16,309 bases of DNA, from the NCBI GenBank assembly GCA_938036545.1, contig CALHQJ010000124.1:1-16309 (forward strand), read 5' to 3'. Below the pieces are notes generated by a model. The model saw only the letters and a list, made by a program, of their open reading frames with translations, was not told where the DNA came from and made no database searches. This document shows positions 7,106-13,984 of the stretch, one piece after another (the first letter of the stretch is position 1; every line of letters begins with the position of its first letter). The translations under genes and the position numbers were made by a program. The stretch is from an uncultured Clostridium sp. GTDB lineage: Bacteria; Bacillota; Clostridia; Lachnospirales; Lachnospiraceae.

Positions 7106-7769
7106 AACATTTCACCGTCCCCCAAAATACTGCTCCTGCATAACAGCCTTCCAAAATCACTGTCCACAGCCAGCCTCCCATGGCAGTGTCTAACAGCAGA
7201 AACATATCGTGAAAGAACACCAAGAGTAAAAACAGCAACATTGAACAGAGCTCCAGCCACCGTTTTCCGGGAATCCAGCGCTGCAGCACCATCCAGGAAA
7301 ATACCGCTGTCAGCGGAAACATGATTCCTACCCTCCATATCTTTGTAACAACATCCTCAAAAGAGTATCGAATTTGAACATAAGAAAAAAAGTCAATCTC
7401 CAACTGCTCCAAAACCCAACATTCCAGATATATGACAAAAAATGCCAGAGCTGAAATCGGAAGAGCTGTCAAAATCCGAACTGCAAGAGTCTGTCCAAAA
7501 GGCCTTGGCTCCATCTGTTCCAAAATACTATAAGGCCCCCTGAAATTATTTAGCAGAGATGTAATAGGATATACCAAAAACAGATACCCACTAATGAGGT
7601 AAAATACCAGGATGGAAAGTGTCAGAATCCCGTCTGTGGCCGCCTCTTTTGGGGGAAGGGGCAATATACTGTGAACTGCGATAATAATAGCCAAAACCAG
7701 CAGGAAAATTTTGCAGCCTTCAAACCGTTTTCGCATTTCCCATTTCAGCGTCATTTTCATGGTATTCAT
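7095..7769 (-). CDS. ABC transporter permease, six-TM integral membrane subunit
   Basis: This 224-residue protein has six predicted membrane segments (about 20-36, 46-71, 97-118, 145-163, 171-194 and 200-219) with a short basic N-terminus, the layout of ABC-2-like permeases. It has no ATPase motifs and no signal peptide. The gene overlaps the upstream ATPase gene by four bases (ATGA) and the downstream HEGAH gene by 11 bases, so the three are probably co-translated and form one membrane complex. The substrate cannot be read from the sequence. YtrA-type operons are often linked to cell-envelope stress or peptide antibiotics, which is only a hint. Confidence 0.82.
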   Translation of the reverse strand: MNTMKMTLKWEMRKRFEGCKIFLLVLAIIIAVHSILPLPPKEAATDGILTLSILVFYLISGYLFLVYPITSLLNNFRGPYSILEQMEPRPFGQTLAVRILTALPISALAFFVIYLECWVLEQLEIDFFSYVQIRYSFEDVVTKIWRVGIMFPLTAVFSWMVLQRWIPGKRWLELCSMLLFLLLVFFHDMFLLLDTAMGGWLWTVILEGCYAGAVFWGTVKCYEG

Positions 7770-8467
7770 TGAATCACCCCCAGATAATAGTCTTCTGCCG
7801 ACATTCCCTTTTCCCGTATTTCCTCGGACTCAGCTATACAGATTCCATTTTTTGTAAGAACTGCCAGCACGTCAAATAAATCTCCAAAATCCCGCAGCAG
7901 ATGGGTTGCCAGAATTACGGTTGCATCCTCTTCTAACTGTGAAAGCAAAATCCCCACCATATCCTGTTTCAATTTAATATCAAATCCTGCTGCCGGTTCA
8001 TCCATCAGATAGATCGGCACTTTGCGGCAAAGGGCTAAAAACAGGCAGAGTCTCTCTGCTTCTCCCTTGGAAAGACTGCTGATTTTCCGGTCAAACGGAA
8101 GCTTCCATTCTCTGAATAATTCTTCTGCCTTTTTCCCGTCAAAATCCTGATAAAAATCCTTGTAATACTGAAGGGCATCTGACACCTTAAAAAACGGATA
8201 AAAATCCTGTGGAGACAACAGCCAGGAAACCCGTGACACACAAGCCTTGCCTTGAGAGGCAAAAGCCTGCTCCTCTATAATTACCTTTCCCTCATCCGGC
8301 TTTAAAAGTCCTGCCATAAGCTTCAGCAGAGTCGTCTTTCCTACTCCGTTTTCTCCTAAAAGTCCAATGATCCTGCCCTTGGGGAATGCAGCGGAAAGGT
8401 GTTGAAAAACAGGAGTTGTAAAATAGCATTTGCTGATAGCTTCTAATCGGATCGCCGTCTCATTCAT
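7766..8467 (-). CDS. ABC transporter ATP-binding protein
   Basis: This is a cytoplasmic nucleotide-binding subunit of 233 residues that should power the adjacent permease. Walker A is GENGVGKTT (38-46), the Q-loop is around Q87, the signature is LSKGE (132-136) in place of LSGGQ, Walker B is IYLMDEP (152-158) and the H-loop is H189. The segment MDEPAAGFD matches the YtrB/CcmA-like branch. The ATG lies eight bases inside the end of the GntR gene, with AAGGAGGG (8476-8483) well placed before it. The neighbours, a small GntR regulator and a six-TM permease, make a YtrA-type export or sensing system the best guess. Confidence 0.93.
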   Translation of the reverse strand: MNETAIRLEAISKCYFTTPVFQHLSAAFPKGRIIGLLGENGVGKTTLLKLMAGLLKPDEGKVIIEEQAFASQGKACVSRVSWLLSPQDFYPFFKVSDALQYYKDFYQDFDGKKAEELFREWKLPFDRKISSLSKGEAERLCLFLALCRKVPIYLMDEPAAGFDIKLKQDMVGILLSQLEEDATVILATHLLRDFGDLFDVLAVLTKNGICIAESEEIREKGMSAEDYYLGVIQ

Positions 8468-8813
8468 GTTCCAGTCCCTCCTTCACTTTTTTCAGGATTT
8501 CTCCTTTGCCAAACCCCATCTTTTTCATCCGGCTTAGAAAATCCTGTACTTCTTCCCATACCATTTCTTCACATAGGCGCTCTGGTGCATCGGAGTTAAC
8601 AAAGCTTCCTACGCCTTTTTGAGTGTGGATAATCCCCTCTGACTCCAAAAGAGCAACTGCCCTCTGAATTGTCAGGGCTGTCACCTGATACTTTGCAGAA
8701 TACTGGCGGACCGAAAGCAGTTTATCCATTGCCTGAAGTTTTCCGCTGATAATCTCATTCTTAATATCGTCTGCTATCTGGACATAAATCGGAATATTAT
8801 CCTGAAAACCCAT
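8460..8813 (-). CDS. GntR-family transcriptional regulator, YtrA-like
   Basis: This 117-residue protein has an N-terminal winged helix-turn-helix (about 8-75): IPIYVQIADDIKNEIISGKL, LSVRQYSAKYQVTALTIQRA and the wing IIHTQKGVGSFV. Only about 40 residues follow, far too few for the FadR, HutC or MocR effector domains, which places it in the small YtrA subfamily. Such repressors usually control the ABC operon they head, and this gene does lead one. The consensus GDRLPSVR turn reads MDKLLSVR here. The start has GAGGTGATG as ribosome site. AT-rich dyads just upstream are the likely autoregulatory operator. Confidence 0.9.
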   Translation of the reverse strand: MGFQDNIPIYVQIADDIKNEIISGKLQAMDKLLSVRQYSAKYQVTALTIQRAVALLESEGIIHTQKGVGSFVNSDAPERLCEEMVWEEVQDFLSRMKKMGFGKGEILKKVKEGLEHE

Positions 8814-8834
8814 GAACCATCACCTCAATACTGT

Positions 8835-8867
8835 TATACTTATGTATTATAGTATATAATATAATAC
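8835..8867. promoter_or_regulatory. Overlapping AT-rich dyads, probable operator for the GntR regulator
   Basis: Two nested inverted repeats lie 22-54 bases before the gntR start. TATACT (8835-8840) and AGTATA (8851-8856) are separated by ten bases. GTATTAT (8844-8850) and ATAATAC (8861-8867) are also separated by ten, and the whole 8844-8867 block is a 24-bp palindrome with one mismatched pair. Both overlap the candidate -10 boxes, the usual place for a YtrA-type repressor to bind. Binding by this protein is inferred from position and symmetry. Confidence 0.5.
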
Positions 8868-8886
8868 AGGCCAAAGAATCTGTCAA
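8851..8886 (-). promoter_or_regulatory. Promoter of the gntR-ABC operon
   Basis: On the minus strand TTGACA (8881-8886) and TATATT (8858-8863) are 17 bases apart. A second perfect TATAAT (8846-8851) lies further down with a poor -35 (TTGGCC) at 17 bases. The -35 TTGACA sits in the loop of a 13-bp inverted repeat, so promoter and hairpin overlap. Confidence 0.55.
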
Positions 8887-8906
8887 TCTGCAAATTCTTT
8901 GGCCTG
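8867..8906 (-). terminator. 13-bp perfect inverted repeat after the rsiV-like gene, possible terminator
   Basis: The arms 8867-8879 (CAGGCCAAAGAAT) and 8894-8906 pair perfectly around a 14-base loop, 15 bases after the anti-sigma gene stop. The position suits a terminator, but on the minus strand the hairpin is followed by TATTATATTATA rather than a run of T, so termination may be weak or need a factor. The loop carries the -35 of the next promoter. Confidence 0.45.
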
Positions 8907-8921
8907 GCTTAGCTGTTACTA

Positions 8922-9791
8922 TTATTTACATAAATCTCCTGTAACATCTGCAGGAATGGTAAACTCCACTGCTCCCATATATCCTGGAGCCACCTCATAT
9001 TCATCAAAGGAGATTACCAGTCTGCCGTCTTTGTTAAAATAGAAATCTTCTTCACCGGTTAATCCCTTAAAGTTAGTATCCTCTAAATCAGAGTCTAAGA
9101 AGTAGGATTTGCTGTCATCTGCAGCCATCTGCTCCCTCATCTGAGAAATGATATTTTCCCCGATAGCTGCCAGCTTATCCTTATCTCCTGCCAGCAGATC
9201 ACTTAAAGAAATGATGTTTCCAGTCTTCTTATCAATATTAAAAATCTTAATTCTCTGCTCTGCGCTGGCCATTATCAGCTCCGTATTGATTCGCAGGCTA
9301 ATCATGTTTTCATTTTCAAACGCAACGTCCCAGGTAGATGTAACAGACTGGAAACCTTCTCCTTCCGAAACCTTTAAATCTGCTTCGTACTGGGCGATTA
9401 ACTGATCGGCATACTCTTCAATGGCCTTATTAGCTTCCCCTGTTCCCTGTTCGGCAACAACTTCCGGAATCTTAATATTAGCCTCATGGCCTCCTTCTGA
9501 AGATTCATAGGTACGGAAAGTTACAACCTGGGCAATGGGCCCGATAATTGGAAGCTTTCCCATAGCCATTGCCACAGACGGGCTTGTATTTACTAAAATT
9601 GTAATCGCTGCAACTGCTGCAGCTGCGGTAGCTGCGGTTCTCTTCATCATAATAATCACAGTTCCTTTCTTCTGTTCTGCTTTTTCTTCCTGTGCCTGCC
9701 GGATTCCCAAAAGAATTCTGTCCTTTGCTTCCGCTGGAACTGGAATTTCATCATACTGATGCTTTAAATCCTGAAGCGTGTCGTTCTTCAT
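8922..9791 (-). CDS. rsiV: RsiV-like membrane anti-sigma factor
   Basis: This 289-residue protein should hold the adjacent ECF sigma factor inactive until an outside signal triggers its proteolysis. A cytoplasmic N-terminal region (1 to about 49) is followed by one membrane segment (about 52-69) and then SPSVAMAMG (70-78), an AxA-type signal peptidase site just outside the membrane, as expected for RsiV. The rest is extracellular: about 95-175 resembles DUF4163, and about 190-280 resembles the DUF3298 domain, which includes the DLLAGDKD and FYFNKDGRLVISFDEYEVAPGY-type segments. Bacillus subtilis RsiV binds lysozyme through this region; whether this one does is unknown. The start overlaps the sigma gene by four bases (ATGA). 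Confidence 0.82.
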   Translation of the reverse strand: MKNDTLQDLKHQYDEIPVPAEAKDRILLGIRQAQEEKAEQKKGTVIIMMKRTAATAAAAVAAITILVNTSPSVAMAMGKLPIIGPIAQVVTFRTYESSEGGHEANIKIPEVVAEQGTGEANKAIEEYADQLIAQYEADLKVSEGEGFQSVTSTWDVAFENENMISLRINTELIMASAEQRIKIFNIDKKTGNIISLSDLLAGDKDKLAAIGENIISQMREQMAADDSKSYFLDSDLEDTNFKGLTGEEDFYFNKDGRLVISFDEYEVAPGYMGAVEFTIPADVTGDLCK

Positions 9792-10300
9792 CTTAATCCT
9801 CCTTTTGAAACACCTGCAAATGCTTCTTCTTCTAAATCTGCACGGAGCTTTTTTAAAGCTCTGTAAAGTCTGGACTTTATCGTGCTAAGCGGTTCTCCGG
9901 TAACTTCTGCAATCTTTTCCAATGTCAGTTCTTCAAAATACCGAAGTGCCACTACCGTTTTTTCTTCCTCTTTTAGACGGTTCAGGGCAGCAGCTAAATC
10001 CGGATCGGAATATGAGTCTTCTACTGGCATTTCATAATCTTCAATCTGGGTGTTCATCCCCTCTTTCTTTCGTTTTCTCAGCATATCTATAGCAGTATTC
10101 ACCACTATCCGGTAAATCCATGTGGAAATATAGTTTTCATTCACCACTTTCCCCGAATCCCGAATTGCCTTGTAGGCGCTTTCCTGTACGACATCCAGGG
10201 CATCTGCCTGATTTCCCGTATAGCTGTAGGCTAACCGGTAATATCTGTCATAATGTTTCAAAAGAACCTGTTGAATCTGTTCATCTGCTCGTTCAGACAT
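9788..10300 (-). CDS. sigV: ECF RNA polymerase sigma factor, SigV-like
   Basis: This 170-residue protein has only sigma regions 2 and 4, the ECF (group 4) layout. Region 2 covers about 14-80, with YRLAYSYTGNQADALDVVQE and the WIYRIVVNTAIDMLRKRKK core-binding and -10 recognition helices. Region 4 covers about 104-155, with LRYFEELTLEKIAEVTG and the recognition helix STIKSRLYRALKKLR. A strong AAAGGAGG lies five bases before the ATG. Upstream is an ECF-type promoter, so the pair probably activates its own synthesis. The partner downstream is RsiV-like, which favours a lysozyme or envelope stress response. The subgroup assignment rests mainly on that partner. Confidence 0.9.
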   Translation of the reverse strand: MSERADEQIQQVLLKHYDRYYRLAYSYTGNQADALDVVQESAYKAIRDSGKVVNENYISTWIYRIVVNTAIDMLRKRKKEGMNTQIEDYEMPVEDSYSDPDLAAALNRLKEEEKTVVALRYFEELTLEKIAEVTGEPLSTIKSRLYRALKKLRADLEEEAFAGVSKGGLR

Positions 10301-10324
10301 TATATCCTCCTTTTCTCTTTCTAT

Positions 10325-10357
10325 CTGTTAGACGAAAGTATCTGTCAATTAGTTTCA
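10325..10357 (-). promoter_or_regulatory. ECF-type autoregulatory promoter of the sigV-rsiV operon
   Basis: On the minus strand TGAAAC (10352-10357) and CGTC (10331-10334) are 17 bases apart, the pattern used by the SigV/SigM/SigX group. Transcription would start near 10325, about 25 bases before the sigV ATG. An overlapping TTGACA (10343-10348) could give weak housekeeping transcription, but its -10 (GATAGA) is poor. Confidence 0.75.
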
Positions 10358-10393
10358 AAAAAATACCGGATTCTAATTTTTCAGAATCCGGTA
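10357..10393 (-). terminator. Rho-independent terminator of trpS
   Basis: The arms 10364-10374 (TACCGGATTCT) and 10383-10393 form a perfect 11-bp stem with an eight-base loop. On the minus strand it is followed at once by seven T (10357-10363). It lies ten bases after the trpS stop. The last T is also the first base of the ECF -35, so the terminator and the sigV promoter abut. Confidence 0.92.
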
Positions 10394-10402
10394 CATCATT
10401 TG

Positions 10403-11491
10403 TTATTCTTCTCCAAAACGTTTTGCCTGTTCTGCGATTAACTCCTGATCTTCAAAGTAGTTAATTTTCATAGAACGCTTTACGCAGGCCAGGGTGTTGG
10501 CAGCAACTTTTTCTGCCTTTTTGCTGCCTTCCTCTAAGATCCGGTAAACCTCCGGAATCCGCTTCTCCCACTCTTTTCTTCTCTGGCGGATTGGTTCTAA
10601 TTCTTCCTGAATCACTGCATTTAAAAACTTCTTTACTTTTACATCTCCCAGACCGCCTCTGGTGTAATGAGCCTTCAGCTCATCCAGATTCTGGTAATCC
10701 GGCAGATATTTTGCAAAATGCTCGTCTTTGCAGAATGCATCCAGATAAATAAATACCGGATTGCCTTCTACCTGACCTGGATCTTCTACCCGAAGGTGGT
10801 TGGGATCTGTAAACATGGACATAATCTTTTTCTTTACATCTGCCTCTGTATCGGATAAGTAGATGCAGTTTCCAAGAGACTTGCTCATTTTAGCCTTGCC
10901 GTCTGTTCCAGGAAGACGAAGGCATGCCTTATTATCTGGCAGTAAAATGTCAGGCATGGTCAAAGTCTCGCCGTATACGGTATTAAACTTATGAACAATC
11001 TCTCTGGTCTGTTCCAGCATCGGCATCTGATCTTCACCTACCGGAACTGTGGTAGCCTGAAACGCCGTAATGTCCGCTGCCTGGCTGATTGGATAGGTAA
11101 AGAATCCTACCGGAATGCTGGCTTCAAAATTACGCATCTGAATCTCAGATTTAACGGTTGGGTTTCTCTGAAGACGGGATACAGTAACCAGATTCATATA
11201 ATAAAAGGACAGTTCACACAGCTCCGGAATCTGAGACTGAATAAACAGGGTGGATTTTTCCGGATTCAGACCGCAGGCCAGGTAATCCAGAGCAACCTCA
11301 ATAATATTCTGGCGGACTTTTTCCGGATTGTCTGCATTGTCTGTAAGAGCCTGAGCGTCTGCAATCATAATGAACACTTCATCATATTCGCCGGAATTCT
11401 GCAATTCTACTCTTCTCTTTAATGATCCCACATAATGTCCTACATGGAGACGGCCTGTTGGCCGGTCGCCGGTTAAAATAATTTTTCCCAT
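10403..11491 (-). CDS. trpS: Tryptophanyl-tRNA synthetase
   Basis: This cytosolic class I aminoacyl-tRNA synthetase joins tryptophan to tRNA-Trp. The HIGH-like motif is HVGH (16-19) in PTGRLHVGHY, GEDQ lies at 152-155, and KMSKS is at 201-205. At 362 residues it is some 20-35 longer than the common bacterial enzyme (about 325-345). The start has CGGAGGA before the ATG. Only 31 bases separate it from the upstream L,D-transpeptidase gene, so there is no room for a T-box leader, which many Firmicute trpS genes have. It is probably co-transcribed with that gene. A strong terminator follows. Confidence 0.97.
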   Translation of the reverse strand: MGKIILTGDRPTGRLHVGHYVGSLKRRVELQNSGEYDEVFIMIADAQALTDNADNPEKVRQNIIEVALDYLACGLNPEKSTLFIQSQIPELCELSFYYMNLVTVSRLQRNPTVKSEIQMRNFEASIPVGFFTYPISQAADITAFQATTVPVGEDQMPMLEQTREIVHKFNTVYGETLTMPDILLPDNKACLRLPGTDGKAKMSKSLGNCIYLSDTEADVKKKIMSMFTDPNHLRVEDPGQVEGNPVFIYLDAFCKDEHFAKYLPDYQNLDELKAHYTRGGLGDVKVKKFLNAVIQEELEPIRQRRKEWEKRIPEVYRILEEGSKKAEKVAANTLACVKRSMKINYFEDQELIAEQAKRFGEE

Positions 11492-11522
11492 TGTAACTTC
11501 CTCCGATTATCATGTAATTTTC

Positions 11523-12923
11523 TTAGTCATGGCAGATAATAGGCATGTTTTTGTATACATGCTCGTAAATAACCGCCGCTTTTTTTGGCGGCAGATTAAT
11601 GCACCCGTGGGAACCGCTGGTCTTATAAATAGTTCCACCAAAGCTTCCCCTCCAGTCTGCGTCATGGAGTCCGATTCCACCGTTAAACGGCATCCAGTAT
11701 TTTACCGGGGTGGCGTAATCTTCTCCTTTTAAAACTTTATCCTTCTGTTTATAAGTAAGTCCGAAAATACCAGGAGGAGTTGTCCATCCTTTTGATACAT
11801 TGCCGGACACAAAAGGCGTGTCTAAGATACACTGTCCATTTTCTACCAGATATAAATGCTGGTTTCCTAAATCCACTTCTACATAAGTCATACCGTAGTC
11901 ATTACCAGTTCTGCTGGCAGCTGTCTGGGTATAAACCGGTTCCCGCTCTGAACTCTGACAAGTCTGAATCGCAGCAATCAAAGCCTGTGTTTCTGCTTCC
12001 TGATTGATTTTCCATCCATAAGGACCGGTTACAGTAACATCCTGTCCCGATGCTGTACGGAACAAATGAGGCTTACCAGCCGTGTCGTATTTGTCGGCCA
12101 GAGTTTTTACATAAGCTGCTGCCTGAACCGGATCTACCGTTACTGCAGTTCCATCTGTTCCCGTGATCCAGCTGGAAATGACCTCCCCTGAAAGTACTTC
12201 AGATGTTTCTCCAAACCGGTAAGTAATGGTCATATCACCACAATGATTCATGGCATCCAGAAGAGCAAGCAGGTTTCCATCCTGGGAACGAACGGTAATT
12301 TCCTCATAACAGCCCGCTTCTGCCAGGTTTAAAGACGGCTGGTGAGAAGCCAGTGCCTCCTGAACTGCCTGTATCAGCCGTTCCATGTTCAGATCCGTTC
12401 CTTCGATTTCCGGTACAATGACAAAGCCTTCCCCATTGGGATTTTTTACAATATGGGCATTTTCTGTTTTTACAACATCGCTTCCAGTTACCAGAACCAG
12501 AGAAGAAAGCTTATTTAACAGCGCTTCCTGGCTATACGTAACATTCATTGGAAGATCATAATTGTTATCTACTGCCGGACCAGATATCCGCCCATTTTCA
12601 TTTTCTTTGGCAAGAATTTCTGTCAGTCCATCTCCCAGCACTGCCATCATGCCAATTTCTGAGCCCTGAACTATCTCTTCTTTTCCGTCTTTTCCAACCA
12701 GAGTCAGGGTATAGCCGCTGCCATAACAGGCTTCAATACCGGTCTTTGCTTCTTCCGGCGTCCATCCCGCTGTATTTACACCATTAATTCTGGTTCCGCT
12801 TACGTAAACCTCAGGATCATTATGATTATTGTAAACTGCTGCCTGTGTAAGAAAACTGCCAGATACGGACAAAACCGCCGACAGGCAAACCACTGTCATT
12901 TGTTTCAAAAATCTGTTTCCCAT
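11523..12923 (-). CDS. Secreted L,D-transpeptidase (YkuD domain) with PG-binding domains
   Basis: This enzyme should make 3-3 peptidoglycan crosslinks or attach proteins to the wall, outside the membrane. The 466 residues start with a signal peptide or anchor (about 1-28, ending LTQA). Residues about 80-330 contain two regions like the PG_binding_4 (VanW-associated) domains often found before YkuD in Clostridia. The YkuD domain covers about 345-466, with H420 (IGLHDADWRG) and the catalytic SHGCINLPP (438-446), where H439 and C441 are the active-site pair. The promoter is upstream and overlaps the pseudouridine synthase gene. Being near a SigV/RsiV pair fits a cell-wall theme, but no ECF promoter is seen before it. 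Confidence 0.93.
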   Translation of the reverse strand: MGNRFLKQMTVVCLSAVLSVSGSFLTQAAVYNNHNDPEVYVSGTRINGVNTAGWTPEEAKTGIEACYGSGYTLTLVGKDGKEEIVQGSEIGMMAVLGDGLTEILAKENENGRISGPAVDNNYDLPMNVTYSQEALLNKLSSLVLVTGSDVVKTENAHIVKNPNGEGFVIVPEIEGTDLNMERLIQAVQEALASHQPSLNLAEAGCYEEITVRSQDGNLLALLDAMNHCGDMTITYRFGETSEVLSGEVISSWITGTDGTAVTVDPVQAAAYVKTLADKYDTAGKPHLFRTASGQDVTVTGPYGWKINQEAETQALIAAIQTCQSSEREPVYTQTAASRTGNDYGMTYVEVDLGNQHLYLVENGQCILDTPFVSGNVSKGWTTPPGIFGLTYKQKDKVLKGEDYATPVKYWMPFNGGIGLHDADWRGSFGGTIYKTSGSHGCINLPPKKAAVIYEHVYKNMPIICHD

Positions 12924-12953
12924 TTTTTACGTCCCTTTCTCCATTATTTCTTT

Positions 12954-12989
12954 CTCGTCTATTGTACTAGGGGGCACAGGAAAAGTCAA
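12954..12989 (-). promoter_or_regulatory. Promoter of the L,D-transpeptidase gene
   Basis: On the minus strand TTGACT (12984-12989) and TACAAT (12961-12966) are 17 bases apart, each one base from consensus. Transcription would start near 12954, about 31 bases before the ATG. The -35 overlaps the stop codon of the upstream pseudouridine synthase gene (12986-12988). No terminator lies between the two genes. Confidence 0.75.
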
Positions 12990-13975
12990 CGAGGTTGTAT
13001 CTGGAAAAATTCTGGAGGCAGCTGAGCTGTAAACGTTTTGCCGGAAAGGTATGAAAGAGGTTCCGCCATTTGTTCCGGCATCACCAGCTTCCAGGAATGA
13101 AGCATCTGGGATGTAATCCCATATTCTTCCCTCGCTTTGTCATTTACGGATTTTTTCCCATATTTCATATCTCCTACAATGGGATGCCCAATGGAAGCCA
13201 GGTGTGCACGAATTTGATGGGTACGTCCGGTCAAAAGGGTTACACGCAGAAGTGTATAGATTCCATCTGTCCAAAGCGGTACATACTCTGTGGCAATAGG
13301 CTGGCCGTCTGGAACTGCTGTTTGGGTAATGGTTACCTGGTTTGTTTTAGAGTCCTTTTTTAAAAATCCCTCTATCTTCTGAGAAGAAGTTACCTTTCCT
13401 GCCACCATACACTGGTAATATTTATGAAGACTCCTGTCCCGAAATGCCTCAGAAAGAATCTGAAGGCCTGCCAGGGATTTTCCTGCTGCAATCAGACCGC
13501 TGGTATTTCGGTCCAGGCGATTGCATACCGAAGGACGGAAGGTACGAAGCTGCTCCTGGGTCATCTGGCCGGATTCCAGCAGATAGTCAATAATCCGTTC
13601 TACCAGAGATACATCCGTATCTTTCGCCTTTTGGGACAGCATACCGGAAGGCTTATTGATTAAAAGGATATGGGAGTCTTCATAAATAATGGAGAGAGGC
13701 TTTGTATCCGGCTTTTTCCTGTTCCGTTTTGAAGAGACAGGAACTTTTTGAGACGGGGCTGAAAAACCCTCAATGGTTTCCTCCGACAAAAACAGCCGGA
13801 TTTCATCCCCCTCTTTTAACCGTTCAGAGCCCTCGCATTTTTTACCGTTTAAGGTAATGTTTTTTTTCCGCATCATTTTATAGAAAAAGCTTTTGGGAGC
13901 CTGGTTTAAGTACTTTGCCAAAAGCTTGTCCAGACGCTGGCCTGCCTCATTGGGGCCTACAGACAGCTGTCGCAT
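12986..13975 (-). CDS. RluA-family 23S rRNA pseudouridine synthase (RluC/RluD-like)
   Basis: This cytosolic enzyme isomerises uridine to pseudouridine, most likely in 23S rRNA. The 329 residues begin with an S4 RNA-binding domain (about 12-62). A basic linker (about 76-95) follows, then the catalytic domain, which includes LLINKPSGMLSQ (104-115), the active-site motif NRLDRNTSGL (152-161) with D155, and RTHQIRAHLASIGHPIVGD. The common HRLD reads NRLD, a variant I associate with a Firmicute branch. The target uridines cannot be told from sequence, so I give no symbol. The ATG has GTAGGAGG before it and lies nine bases after the membrane-protein gene. Confidence 0.92.
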   Translation of the reverse strand: MRQLSVGPNEAGQRLDKLLAKYLNQAPKSFFYKMMRKKNITLNGKKCEGSERLKEGDEIRLFLSEETIEGFSAPSQKVPVSSKRNRKKPDTKPLSIIYEDSHILLINKPSGMLSQKAKDTDVSLVERIIDYLLESGQMTQEQLRTFRPSVCNRLDRNTSGLIAAGKSLAGLQILSEAFRDRSLHKYYQCMVAGKVTSSQKIEGFLKKDSKTNQVTITQTAVPDGQPIATEYVPLWTDGIYTLLRVTLLTGRTHQIRAHLASIGHPIVGDMKYGKKSVNDKAREEYGITSQMLHSWKLVMPEQMAEPLSYLSGKTFTAQLPPEFFQIQPR

Positions 13976-13984
13976 AGAAACCTC

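Noticed and set aside
10320..10348. Main housekeeping promoter for sigV using TTGACA (10343-10348)
   Set aside because: Its -10 partner GATAGA matches consensus at only three positions, whereas the overlapping TGAAAC-17-CGTC fits an ECF promoter well. I keep it only as possible weak basal activity.
11492..11530. GATAAT before trpS as a -10 box
   Set aside because: A start site seven bases on would fall in the ribosome site, and the best -35 (CTGCCA) is at a poor 18-base spacing.
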